NCBI RefSeq assembly: GCF_002776525.5
Contig: NC_045441.1
Span: 87,857,101-87,921,100, forward strand
Reading direction: 5' to 3'
Length of the DNA stretch: 64,000 bases
Source of the DNA: Piliocolobus tephrosceles
Lineage: Eukaryota > Chordata > Mammalia > Primates > Cercopithecidae
Below, piece after piece: positions 10,376 to 21,889 of this stretch. How positions within the stretch are numbered: position 1 is the first letter of the stretch; the number at the start of each line of letters is the position of its first letter. Under the pieces are notes generated by a model. That model was not told where the DNA came from. It saw only the letters and a program-made list of their open reading frames with translations, and did no database searches. Position numbers and translations under genes: made by a program.

Positions 10376-13300
10376 AAAATGCGGAATTTGGAAACAAATG
10401 TTAGTCACTGACACTATTACTCCTCCTGCTCCCACTCCTACTACTGTAACAAATACTATTGGATATTTTCATGGTGTTTAGTATTAATTATGCATGTTTA
10501 GGTCATGGAATTATTTGCAAGCTAAAACCAAATTAAGACAAGCGAAGAAATTAAAGCATATTTGTCTTATCAGAAATAAGGTGTCAAAGCCATTAAAAAG
10601 TACCAAGACTTTGTTTTACCTAAGCAAGTAATGAAATAACAAAATTCTTACTAGGAAATTTAGATTACAATATTGGAGCTATCAAATCCATGCTCTGGAG
10701 GCAGGGCACAACCAGTAATGTTAAGAAGTCCGTTGACAACTATACTTGATGTTCTTCTACCATAAACATTTAAAAAGAAAGTACTCCTCTTGCTTGAGGC
10801 ACTGTAAATAAAAGATAGCTGTTAACGAGTTATCTGAATTCCTAGAATACCACAGAAGGAGGAATTACTAAATAACAAGAGGGTTATTTTGTTTGGTTTT
10901 GATTACTGCCCCTCCGCCCCATGTCTTCAATTTATGTCCTAGCACTGTCATGGAGGACAGGAAAAATGTAGCAAGAGAAAAAAAAAAAAAAAGATATAAA
11001 CATATTAAGGGAATTAAACCTTGTCCTAGTTTAAAGGCACAATTATGTTGCATTTGGAATATTCATCATCTGGTTCCCAACCCAAAAGTAATGGCTTTGC
11101 TTTGTTACTCTCCCTTGTTCTTCTGTTTTATTCTTTTTTTTTTCACACATGGGCTTACCCTTATAACACCGGCAAATTACTTTCTTTTCCTGTGTTTCAT
11201 TCCGCTCATGTGGAAAATTTTCCTGAATGTGAAAACTGGTATATTTACATCTTGACAGTAAGTACCATGTCTTACCATCTAACTTTTTTAAGATTTCCTT
11301 TTTTTGTTAGTCTTATTTAACTTTTTTGACTCCCTCAGCTTCCTCTGACTTGTACATTTAAATTTGTCATTGATGCTGTTATACTAGATTCAGAATTTTA
11401 ACTTTAACCTAATGCATTGGAAGAGGAAAAAACAAGAATGAAAACACAAATATGATGTTTTTATACTGATTTATCCTTTTCATATTTACTTTTTTTTGAA
11501 TTTCAGTTTTAGTAACTATTTTGCTATTTAAAATTATTTGGACTCACTATTTTTTTTTTAACCAGTCTACCAGGGATAAGTAATATTGTGTGCACCATGA
11601 CAAAATTATACCCTTTGAGAGCCCAAAGACGACAGGGGATGATTGTTTTCTAGGGGATATTTTACTGGTAGTTTACCTAATGAGGGGATCTAATTTATAA
11701 TACTCACATTGGTAGCTGCTTTATATTTATTAATTCTGTATTTTTCAAAGTCATTACCCAAGTAATACAATTATTCTTATATTAGAAATGAGGCAACTTA
11801 TTGCTATTGCCAAATCTGACTTCAGAGCCTATTGTTTTCAGTCTCTCAAGATTCTCTCTGTCATGGAGTCTGTCATGGAGTAACAAGGAACTGCAAATGG
11901 AACAAATACATCATGTATCTGAAGACCCAAAAAAGATAAGAAATATGTGGGTACAGCACAATGCCTAAAAAATAATGACTAGCATTACCTATTGGGTAGT
12001 AATGATCCAGAGCTTAAATAAAGTATAAACTTAAATGGAATTATAAATTCCAAATCCCAACAATGGTTCCTCCCAAGCCAACAGGCCAACAGAACAATTC
12101 AAGAACAATAATCTTACTTAAATCAGAACTACATAGTAATGGTTCAGTATAGCTAATTAACAAATGCATTACCTCCTATGGATATATACATAAAAACATC
12201 ATGTTGTATATGGTAAATGCATAAAATTGTATCTGTCAATTTAAAAAATAAAAATAAAAGAAATAGTTTGTGGTAGAAAACGACTACTTTGGAAATAGTT
12301 GTATGTTTATTGTTTGTTCTTTTGTTTGGAGACTTTCATAAGCTCATTCATTCAGTCATTCATTTGATATATATTTTTTGTATCCTTGCTACGTGTAAGT
12401 TATTGATCGTACTAAGTGCTAACACAAAATGTTAGTTTATATATACAATGTATTTATCTTATTCAAACTAGGAATGGGTTTCTTTAAAAGATGTTTTACT
12501 CTAAATGTAAAATCACCTTTATCAAAAACAGTAGAAGAGTACCAGAGCCCATATCTTAACTGCAGTCATATAAAAAGAAAGCTGCCAGACAAAAAGCTTT
12601 GGATTGCATCATTAGATAATGTCTGAGTGTGCAGTGGCAAATATAAAATAAACAGTAGTAATCACATATTCAAGCAAGCATCATTGAAAAACAGAAATGA
12701 CAGACCTGGAAAAGTGCGTAAGGGTAAGAGCAATATAGTAGTATATATTAGTTTACATCAAGGAGTGGGAATGTTTATATACAGTTGTGTGTGTATGTGG
12801 GTATGTTAAAGTGTATAGCATCCTTAGAAAAGTCTGTAAACAGATTCCATGGGTGAAGTTTCCTTAATGATATTCAGGAGGGTATTTTCTGAATTTTCAA
12901 AGAATATGATTTAAATAATTTGGCCAAATAGCAAGAAAGTTACAGCATCTGGTTTAAACTCATCTATCATGCACAGAAACATGAATAAATGGAGACATTC
13001 AGCACTATACACACAACAGAAATTGTGTTCTCCTATTGATATAATTAAATACTCATAGAAGCCTAAACGCATAATAGCTTCCAGACCCTTTGCTTAATGC
13101 CAAAAATCAATGGCTCCGCTTCCAATGAACTTGATAGGCATATGTTCCTAGTCAGAACCATTGTGAACCCTCTCTAGTTTCTAAACATTTATTGCTGGTA
13201 CTGTAATAATAAACATCTTGCATTTATAAGATGTAATGTTGCCTAGAATTTTTCATTTTTCAAGAATGCAGAGCACACTTTCTAATGGCTCTCATATGTC

Positions 13301-14383
13301 CAGTGTGCCCACGAACAATTTGTCTTCTGAGTGGAGTGTTAATCTGACACCTCAAGGACAGACCTGTTTTCAGAAGGACTTAAAGAAAAGCTACACACAT
13401 TCATAGGCTTCAATAACTACTGAAAATCCTAGTAAACTGTGGCTGGGATTACTCAGAGTTCTGGATCACATCACTTCATGCCACATTTGGCTTACATAAG
13501 AGTTATTAAAGATGATAGTAGAATATTTTTTGACTCATTGTCAAATAGGTACATATCAAGCACACATTTAATATATATGCATACATATGATATCAAACTA
13601 ATGATGACATTTATGGTCCCATTCTCATGTTTTTATCTGGACTCAGAGGTGGGTGTGTGATAGGAATGTAATTTTCATTTGTTTAACCCAGTTGCACATG
13701 ATAACCCCACAGCAGTGACAAAGGAAGCAAATATGTGCTTTGGTCATAAACACTGTGGGGCATAGCAAAATCCCTCCTCTAAAGACAAATCCAAGATTTT
13801 CTTCTCAGGTCAAGGGCAGCACATTAAACCTGTGGCTTAAAAAAAAATTATATCTCAAAAAAAGAAAAGAAACTTAAGTTTCCTTAATGGTACTATTCTG
13901 CATGGAGTAAAAGATTAGAAACACACCTCACCCATGGAATAAAAGATTACTTCCTGTAAAAAAAAAAAAAAAAAAGTTAATTGGCAGAGAGAAGAAAAAA
14001 GTACTCAGCAAAGCTAGAAACACGACAAATAACATTTACACCTGGATCCATAATGTTTCCTTTTCTTATTTGACATGCATTATTGATCTCAACATTCTGG
14101 GGTGGCTTGAGTGGGACTTGAATATTCACACCAATACCTTGAACTAAAACAGTATTTTATACAGGTGTGAGAAAAACATAAAATGAAAGTTGTATCCATC
14201 TGGCTCACCTACATCTTTGGCTCATTTCTTTAACTCACACTTTATATTTAAGAAAAAGATGCTTGCCCACAAACAATTGTCAACTTTTTGCCTTGTCAGT
14301 GAATTTTCATGCTCTCTCTGCATTTCTTACCACCATGGAAAACCTTAATTCAATGCTTTGAAAAAATGACAACTTCTTAAAAA
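10376..14383. other. 4 kb with no recognised gene or young repeat
   Basis: AT-rich sequence without Alu or L1. Longest open frames (for example 10893-11255 on +) lack any recognisable domain and carry poly-A/poly-T stretches. A tandem copy of 'tctgtcatggag' lies at about 11858-11881. A degenerate 'attcattcagtcattcattt' with 'tgctacgtg' near 12345-12400 resembles ancient LINE/SINE tails. A-runs lie at 10980 and 13959. Confidence 0.45.
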
Positions 14384-14396
14384 GAAAAAGCAACCA
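14384..14396. repeat. Left target-site duplication of RPL7 pseudogene
   Basis: 'gaaaaagcaacca' matches 'gataaagcaacta' at 15232-15244 in 11 of 13 positions. It abuts the first base of the inserted cDNA. Confidence 0.8.
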
Positions 14397-15231
14397 CTCT
14401 TTTCTAGCTGGAACCAAGAAGGATGTCAAAGGGAAGAAGAAGGTTCTGCTGTTCCAGAAACCCTTAAGAAACTGTGATGGAATTTTGCAGACCTGAAGAT
14501 CAAATGCCTGAGAAAGGAGTTTAGTCCAAAAGATGCTTCTGAAGGCAAGGAGGAAGCTGATCTATGAAAAAGTGAAGCACTGCTACAAAGAATATAGTCA
14601 AATGTATAGAACTGATATGCGATTGGATAAGATGGCAAGAAAAACTGACAAGTTATATGTACCTGCAGAACCCAAATTGGCATTTGTCATCAGGATCTGA
14701 GGTATTAACGGTGTGAGTCCAAAGGTCCAAAAGGTATTCCAGTTTCTTTGCCTTCATCAGATCTTGAAAGAAACTTTTTTTAACCTCAACGAGGCTTCAA
14801 TTAACAATGTGAGAATTGTGGAACCATATTTTGCACAGGAGTACCCAAACCTAAAGTCAGTAAATGAACTAATCTATAAGCATGGTTATGGCTAAATCAG
14901 TAACAAGTGAATTGCCTTGACAGATAACGCTTTGGTCCATCTCTTGGTAAATACGGCATCATCAGCACTGAGTACCTTATTCATGAGATCTATACCGTTA
15001 GAAAATGCTTCAAAGAAGCAGATAACTCCCTGTGGCCCTTCAAATCATCCTCTCCAGGATGTTCAATAAAGAAAAAGTCCACTCATTTTGTAGAAGGTGG
15101 AGATGCTGACAACAGGGAAGGCCAGACCAAAAGCGTTAGAAGAATCAAAAGACTTAGAAGGATGAACCAAGACGTTTGCTGTGTTTATTTTTGTAACCTG
15201 GTCAGTTAATAAACATGTCTACTTTTGAAAA
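14397..15231 (+). pseudogene. RPL7: Processed pseudogene of ribosomal protein L7
   Basis: The sequence is a decayed, intronless cDNA copy of RPL7, a large-subunit 60S ribosomal protein. It starts with the terminal-oligopyrimidine leader 'ctcttttctagctggaacc'. It then shows segments typical of L7 in order: 'TLKK' and 'LKIK' near 14460-14500; 'YVPAEPKLAFVIRI' at 14659-14697; 'GINGVSPKV' from 14704; 'ASINNVRIVEPYFAQEYPNL' and 'KSVNELIYKHGYG' at 14793-14892; 'IALTDNAL' near 14911; 'HEIYTV' near 14980; 'LWPFK' near 15030; and 'THFVEGGDA' and 'NREGQ' near 15083-15125. The 3' UTR with 'gttaataaaca' follows. The initiator ATG region is lost. In-frame stops occur at 14698-14700 and 14893-14895, and frameshifts are present, so it cannot make L7. 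The length is essentially the full mRNA. The A-tail has decayed to 'gaaaagataaa'. The 13-bp flanking duplications show L1-mediated insertion. Confidence 0.95.
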
Positions 15232-15244
15232 GATAAAGCAACTA
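15232..15244. repeat. Right target-site duplication of RPL7 pseudogene
   Basis: 'gataaagcaacta', the partner of 14384-14396. Confidence 0.8.
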
Positions 15245-15833
15245 TACCCATCATATATGTTGATTACAATTATAGTTTACAGTGCTGACATCCTTGGTCG
15301 TTATTTTTTTAATCTACAAGTATGTAGGCAACGAATATGACCTGTATTTGATGTACAACAAGCCAAAAAGATGTTTAAAGTGAAAACAAATTTTCACGTG
15401 AGTTTAGTATTTCAGACCACTAATTGTTTTTACTAAGATTTCAGCTACTGACATTTCCACGTGGGCTGAAATGATTCACTGAACTTCCAAAGTTGATCTA
15501 TTCAAGCTCTAAGAGTGCCCAAAATTCACTGCTCACACACTGTGGGCTAGACGTACCTCTGGAACAGGTCTGCAGAGTTTGGCATAAGCTCTGTGGTATT
15601 ATCAGGAGGATAGCACACAGTGCATGAAGAGGAGACTCTCAGGTTTTACTTCCATTTATGTCAGTATTTCAAAACATTTTCCTCCTAAACTCAATTCGAT
15701 TGACATGATACAATTTAAGGCAACTCCAAGCACAACTTCCTATGTTTAATAAGGAAACTATGATCAATGGAGCAAAACCAAGAAAGAGGTATTCTTTGAC
15801 CTACATTTGGTTTCAACATCCTTTTCATTGTTG
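15245..15833. other. No feature recognised
   Basis: Unique-looking sequence between the RPL7 pseudogene and the large inverted repeat. Confidence 0.5.
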
Positions 15834-15947
15834 TATACAATCTGTTGATTTTAAAAAGTAATGATCAGACATCTAATTACTAAAAATAACTCTCTTTTAT
15901 AAAACTTAGTTGTAACATATTGCACATTTACTTCACTCTTTTTCTGA

Positions 15948-15987
<40 letters not shown>

Positions 15988-16070
15988 CTGGAAATGAGAA
16001 ATGCTTAATAATGAAATGCAAAATACTTTAACATCTACTGAGTGTTAATGTAGAATTAACAAAACATTTA
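15834..16070 (+). repeat. Left arm of large inverted repeat
   Basis: From 'tatacaatctgttgatttt' to 'gaattaacaaaacattta', this arm is the reverse complement of 16177-16396 at about 93% by eye, apart from an ATT expansion. Shared blocks include 'aacttagttgtaacatattg', 'cacatttacttcactctttt' and 'actttaacatctactgagtg'. It matches no repeat family I recognise. Confidence 0.95.
15948..15986. repeat. (ATT)13 microsatellite in left arm
   Basis: An uninterrupted ATT trinucleotide run. The right arm has only a short, impure counterpart near 16262-16280, so the run expanded after the arms formed. Confidence 0.97.
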
Positions 16071-16176
16071 TATGAGTTCATGAACTACATCCTTTATCAC
16101 ATCACTGATATTTTTTCTTTTTGATTGCCTGATGCCAGTAGAAAGACTGCCAATAAATTTGTCTTTACGTAAGCAG
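16071..16176. other. Spacer (loop) of the inverted repeat
   Basis: 106 bases that do not pair between the arms. No recognised content. Confidence 0.85.
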
Positions 16177-16396
16177 TAAATGTTTTGTTAATTCTACCTT
16201 AACACTCAGTAGATGTTAAAGTATTTTGCATTTGATTATCAAGCATTTTTCAGTCCCAGCAAAATAATAATAATCTTAATAATTCAGAAAAAGAGTGAAG
16301 TAAATGTGCAATATGTTACAACTAAGTTTTATAATAGAGAGTTATTTCTAGTATTAGATGTCTAATCATTACTTTTTAAAATCGACAGATTGTATA
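16177..16396 (-). repeat. Right arm of large inverted repeat
   Basis: The reverse complement of 15834-16070. Differences are about 14 substitutions, a 1-base indel and the shorter ATT tract. Confidence 0.95.
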
Positions 16397-16479
16397 TCTT
16401 CCTAGAAATTTTTATGTTTATGTTTATTTCATAAAAGGTAAGCTGATATTCCACACATTGTTTTTAAGCTTAAATTTGC

Positions 16480-16640
16480 CTGATACTACGTGAATATCTT
16501 TCCACATACATAATGAAATATGTATGATATCATTTTAGTGACCAAATAATCCTTTACTCATTATTTAACTTATTTACCTTTAGGCTATTATCAACATTTT
16601 CATATCAAAAATAATATTGTGATGAAATCCTTACTGCTAA
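16480..16640 (-). mobile_element. Possible old L1M 3' fragment
   Basis: 'cattttagtgaccaaataatcc', 'cattatttaacttatttacc' and 'ttaggctattatcaacattttc' resemble the reverse complement of the conserved L1 'ggaatactatgcagcc' region and its upstream part. It is very decayed, and the assignment is tentative. Confidence 0.4.
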
Positions 16641-17400
16641 TTCCTTAAATCCTGATCACTTACTTCATTCACTTAGTTCCTTTATATTCATTCTTAGGTA
16701 TAAAAATTCGGGGCCAACCAAAAATACATATTTTGCCAGTATTGGAAACCACTGTTCTTTGTAAACAGCCTACCAAGTTACATGCATACAAGCAGTGTGA
16801 CTCATTTTTGGGGTGTTCATAGTGTTATAAAAAAGGTAAGAGGAGTATATAAAAATCTATTATTATAAGTTAAATAATCAACTTAATAGCTGCTAGCTAC
16901 GTATTGAATTAAGTGTATGATTACTTTTTATAATAAACGTTTAAATATGACTTTCTGTTTAGATTTTCTTAACCATGCTCATAATTAGTTTATAGACTTT
17001 TATACTTAGAAAAGAATGGAATAACTTAGAGGATCTGAAACACATTAAACATGGTAGAGATTCAGTTGTTTGTGGAGAGGTTGTCTGCCCTATTTTCAGC
17101 CATCCTTATGAAAGTGACAACTCAGTGACTCTAACCACTTAGACTTAATTTCCACAAAGACTCTAAAGTCTACCCTAATTTTGCATTTCTTGAAAAATTA
17201 TGATGCTTGTTTTCCAGACCTAATATATAACTAACATCATTAACTACTGGGATTTTAATAATTCTAATATAAGGCAATACCTCAAATATAACAGAAAAAA
17301 ATCCCAATCTGTTTTTATAGCAGACTACCTTGTTGATAAAAAAAAGAAAAAACATTGTCACATAAAACAATGTTTTGTTTTTTGTTTTTTTTTCTTGGCC
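16641..17400. other. No feature recognised
   Basis: AT-rich sequence with no supported gene or repeat. Confidence 0.5.
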
Positions 17401-17412
17401 CTCATTGTGTGT

Positions 17413-17416
<4 letters not shown>

Positions 17417-17462
<46 letters not shown>

Positions 17463-17745
17463 AGACGGAGTCTCGCTCTGTCGCCCAGGCTGGAGTGTAG
17501 TGGCCAGATCTCCGCTCACTGCAAGCTCCGCCTCCCGGGTTTACGCCATTCTCCTGCCTCAGCCTCCCGAGTAGCTGGGACTACAGGCGCCCGCCACCTC
17601 GCCCGGCTAGCTTTTTGTATTTTTTTTGGTAGAGACGGGGTTTCACCGTGTTAGCCAGGATGGTCTCGATCTGCTGACCTCGTGATCCGCCCGTCTCGGC
17701 CTCCCAAAGTGCTGGGATTACAGGCTTGAGCCACCGCGCCCGGCC
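17417..17745 (-). mobile_element. Young AluY of Old World monkey type, with TSDs
   Basis: A very long pure poly-T (about 45 bases) is followed by a nearly consensus Alu ending 'ccaccgcgcccggcc'. Target-site duplications 'gtgtgtaatttttt' occur at 17407 and at 17746. The pure tail and CpG-rich body point to a recent insertion. It carries 'cggctagctttttgta' and 'ggcttgagccacc'. Confidence 0.98.
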
Positions 17746-17761
17746 GTGTGTAATTTTTTTT

Positions 17762-19270
17762 TAACCTGAGTAAGTTTAAGGTGAAAACTTGTTACATTTC
17801 TCCCTACCCTAATCATACTTGCAAATTGTGTTAGGGTAAACCTGAGGGCAATGTAAATTTTCTTGTGGATAAGAAAGAATCTGTGAGATGAAAGCTCTAA
17901 ATAGAAGGTCCTAGAATGTTTTCATATGATTGTAGAAACTGGAAAGTAAAAGACATGAAAGTAGTAAAGTAATACGCAAAGCAAATTAAAGTATACATTA
18001 TTATTCATGACTTTTGGGAAGAAATAGGAAAAAAATGAGTAAATGACAAATTTTCATATTTCTTAGTTCTCTGGTAACATAGACATTGCTTGCATTACCT
18101 ACATGAAGAATTACCATCTCAAATTCCACAAAACTTCTCCAAAGAGCATGCCAGCCAGTACTGCAGCCCTATTGACCTGAGAGAGGGATCCAAGAACAGC
18201 ATATCTGTGATAGTGCCTAGGGTCTGTAATAGATTTTTCATTAACTTTAACAAAAATTGCTAGCATAACTACATGTGGTGAAAAGTGTTTCAAAAGTCTA
18301 ATGTCCCTACTCCTGCATATTTTATTCTAGTAAAAGAGGGAGATGGATTGCTGTAAAGAATTCTTGGCATCTGAATGTTTGGCAAACTGTCTAGCTGTTT
18401 CTTGTTGTTTCTTTCTAAGTTTTGTTGATTTGTTTTTAAGACATCACTGTGCATGATCTTCCATTTGACTCAATAGGATGCCAACACTGACGCTGAAAAT
18501 GACACAGCAAAAGAGCATGTTTGTATAAACGATGATGCTAATTTATTAATATTATTAATAATCAAATGCAGTGTTTGATGACATAAGGAAAGAACTAAGA
18601 ATTATTGTTTATTTATAGTTACCCAATACACTAGGCAGTGTTTGATTATATAAGCATGTTTCTAACTGTAGCCTTAAAACAAGTTAAAAAAAAAAAAAAA
18701 AAGATCATGTTAACCACGAATGAAATAAGAACTTTGAGGGAAAAGGCACATGATTCAGTTTATATTTCACAATGTGTTGATTTAACTGGTGATTTAACCA
18801 TGTAAAAATTAATAAATAATATGGATCCTGTTTTGTCCAATTAATAATTATTATTAACACTGGTGATGTAGTTTATGAAAAATAAAATGAATTCAGAATA
18901 TTAAAATGTTTTACTGCAGTTTCAATGGTTGATGATATATCACTATTTTCAATATTGTGGTTAGGCTGGGTTATTTAAAAATAAGTATTTCATTTTCGTA
19001 TATATGCATTTAAAGCCTGTGCTTGCATGCTTATACTATTTATGGTTAGAATGAAAAGTTGCCTAAATGGAAATTATTTGAAACCTATTCAATTTATTTT
19101 TAACTGCTTTATTCTCAGAGTAGCTTATTTTTGAAATATTGTGCTGAAAAAAAATAGAATTTGTTATTATAGTAATATAATATTGTTCACATTCATTTTG
19201 TTTTAATTCTATAATGATGCCCTGTTACAAAGTAATTTAAAATAACACAATGTGTGAGATCATTGAGATC
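17762..19270. other. No feature recognised
   Basis: AT-rich sequence. 'gcagtgtttgat' occurs twice (near 18569 and 18636). No exon or repeat family is supported. Confidence 0.5.
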
Positions 19271-19277
19271 CACACTT

Positions 19278-19592
19278 TTTTTTTGTTTGTTTTTTGTTTT
19301 TTTGTTTTTTTTGAGACGGAGTCTCGCTCTGTCCCCCAGGCTGGAGTGCAGTGGCGCGATCTGGGCTCACTGCAACCTCCGCCTCCTGGGTTCACGCCAT
19401 TCTCCTGCCTCAGCTTCCTGAGTGGCTGGGACTACAGGCGCCCGCCACCGCTCGGCTAATTTTTTGTATTTTTCAGTAGAGACGGGGTTTCACCGTGTTA
19501 GCCAGGATGGTCTCGATCTCCTGACCTCGTGATCGGCCCACCTCGGCCTCCCAAAGTGCTGGGATTACAGGCGTGAGCCACTGCGCCCAGCC
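19278..19592 (-). mobile_element. AluY with TSDs
   Basis: A full-length reverse-oriented Alu with a T-rich tail broken by G. 'gcgcgatctgggctcac' and 'ggcgtgagccactgcgcccagcc' are present. Flanking duplications 'cacactt' lie at 19271-19277 and 19593-19599. Confidence 0.96.
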
Positions 19593-19599
19593 CACACTT

Positions 19600-20143
19600 G
19601 TTTTTTTTTTGTAACTTTTGTGTTAACTATCAGAGGGAAAAATATTAAATATCTCAAAGCAACTCCCAAGATAAACCAGTGTTGTAATGAATTTTTAAAA
19701 ATGTATTAGTATCTACATCTACAATGAAAAGAACATATGAAAATTGTGCATTTTTGCTTTAATACTAGAGATAAATATCATTATCCTTTTTCATAGAATT
19801 ACCTTATGGACAAAGACTGGTATATATGAGAGGGAATAATGACAAAAAACACCAAAGTTCTCAATTTTATTTATGGCATCTGTTATGAACCTAACATGTA
19901 ACTAGTATATACTAGGTGGGATGCACCATTTATAAAACATGCATGATATGATCCTGAAGAGTTTCATAGTTTTTGTGAGGGAAACTATAAACACAAAAAA
20001 GTATAAAATAAAATTAAAAGTGATAGAAAATGTAGTCACCATACCATATAGCTAATATTCCCAGCCAAGCAGCCAAAATAAAGATACAAAGAGTATGTTT
20101 AGAGGTTATAACAAACTTAGAACTCTACATGCTGAATGTTTTT
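19600..20143. other. No feature recognised
   Basis: Unique-looking AT-rich sequence between two Alus. Confidence 0.5.
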
Positions 20144-20158
20144 GATGACTGAATTTTA

Positions 20159-20464
20159 TTTTATTTATTTATTTTTTTTGAGACGGAATCTCGCTCTGTC
20201 GCCCAGGCTGGAGTGCAGTGGCCGGATCTCAGCTCACTGCAAGCTCCGCCTCCCGGGTTCACGCCATTCTCCTGCCTCAGCCTCCAGAGTAGCTGGGACT
20301 ACAGGCGCCCGCCACCTCTCCCGGCTAGTTTTTTGTATTTTTTAGTAGAGACGGGGGTTTCACCGTGTTAGCCAGGATGGTCTCGGTCTCCTGACCTCGT
20401 GATCCACCCGTCTCGGCCTCCCAAAGTGCTGGGATTACAGGCTTGAGCCACCGCGCCCTGCCCC
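20159..20464 (-). mobile_element. AluY of Old World monkey type, with TSDs
   Basis: A full-length reverse Alu flanked by 'gatgactgaatttt' at 20144-20157 and again at 20465-20478. It has 'ccggctagttttttgta' and 'ggcttgagccaccgcg', as do the copies at 3721 and 17417. Confidence 0.97.
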
Positions 20465-20564
20465 GATGACTGAATTTTTAAATTCTTACTTTATTAATGA
20501 AAAAGCAAAATATTTACAAATCTTTGATGTTTTTGCACAAAAATTTCAATGTATTAAATTACTT

Positions 20565-20930
20565 CTGTAATAGTAAGGGTAAGCTAAACTGCAGTAACAA
20601 CCAGAACCCAAAATGCTTAATGACATGAACACAGCAGTAATTTATTTATTGTTCCATAATGAACCAAAATAGACATTCCTTGTTGGTAGGCAGCTATCTT
20701 TCATATGGTAATACAAGGAGTTTTGGGCTCCACCCTTTTCTATGACATTGTCACCTGCCACTTCCAGAGAGACAAAGCAGAAAGTCAGAGTGGAATGGGC
20801 ACATATGCCCTTATCAGAAACCTCGACTTTTGTAACATTGGATAAACTTAGTAATATGGTCATATTCACCTTCAGGGAGGTTGGGGAATGGAGTCCAGTC
20901 ATGTGCTTGGCTCTAATTCTATTGCACAGA
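20565..20930. other. Possible ancient interspersed repeat
   Basis: 'gctaaactgcagtaacaacc', 'cagcagtaatttatttattg' and a GC-richer stretch to about 20905 resemble an old mammalian repeat whose name I cannot fix. The minus-strand frame at 20642-21004 crosses it and has no recognisable domain. Confidence 0.35.
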
Positions 20931-21880
20931 AAAAAAAAAAAATGGAATTTAGTGGACAGGTAGAGGTATTTACCATGGTTTCTGTTAAAATACTTGATTG
21001 ACAAAAAGAAGAAACGTAGTCTGATTTTTTTGACTTTCAGTCTCTGATATTACTGGCACAATTAAGTGCATTTATACATACGTTTTTCCTTCTATGTGTA
21101 ATAAAGGATATGTCTCTTTAACAATTTTTTAAAGATTATTTTAGAGAGTGCAACAAATGTTAATATCTAATGAAGTGAAAGTAATGTATCTAAAATAAGG
21201 TAAAGGTTATGTATAATTTAATAAATTATTTGTCATTTTTTCATAAACATTTCCTTTGTTAACAAAACTTATGTAGGCATATAATAAATCTTGCTGAAAT
21301 ACCATCTAGTTTTTAATATCAAAATTTCTTAGGACATAGCTCAGTAATAGTAATTTTTTTGAAGAAAAAATTATATATACATACATGTATATACTTGTAC
21401 ATATATGTTTAAATACATATGTAAACATATGTGGGCACATGTTTATATACAATTTTTAAAGTTTACATATAAATATAAGCTTAATTTAAGTTTGAAGTTT
21501 ATACATACAGATATTAAACATGGATATATGTATAAAATATGTGTATATTAAGTTTGGAGGGTCATTTTGGGGTGTGTGTGGGTATAAATCTCCAAACTGA
21601 AATATTTTTACAAAATTATGTGTAAGTAACGTCTCATGTTACATTTGAAATCTAACAGTGAAATAGCAAAATCACGTGATATTTTAAAAGATATTTTGAG
21701 TGCTAATAAAAGGGATGTGAATATCAATTGTTGCTAGCACCAAGATGGTCATCACAGGATCACACTTAGTGTAATTATTTTTCCTCAGCTATACAACGTC
21801 CTAAATTTATTTTTACAACGTATACTTACATGTAACCTTTATTTTTGTCTCACGTTATAAAATGTCTTCATAAGTTTGGA
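20931..21880. other. AT-rich, alternating purine/pyrimidine stretch
   Basis: Around 21365-21480, repeated 'tatata', 'catatg' and 'catgtatata' words produce many short palindromes. No gene or family is recognised. Confidence 0.5.
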
Positions 21881-21889
21881 AAAGTTTTG

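Noticed and set aside
14426..14895. Frames on both strands inside the RPL7 copy
   Set aside because: Remnants of the processed pseudogene and its antisense; start codon lost and stops interrupt the L7 frame.
15834..16396. Palindrome as an assembly or cloning artefact
   Set aside because: The arms differ by several percent and in the ATT tract; an artefactual foldback would give identical arms.
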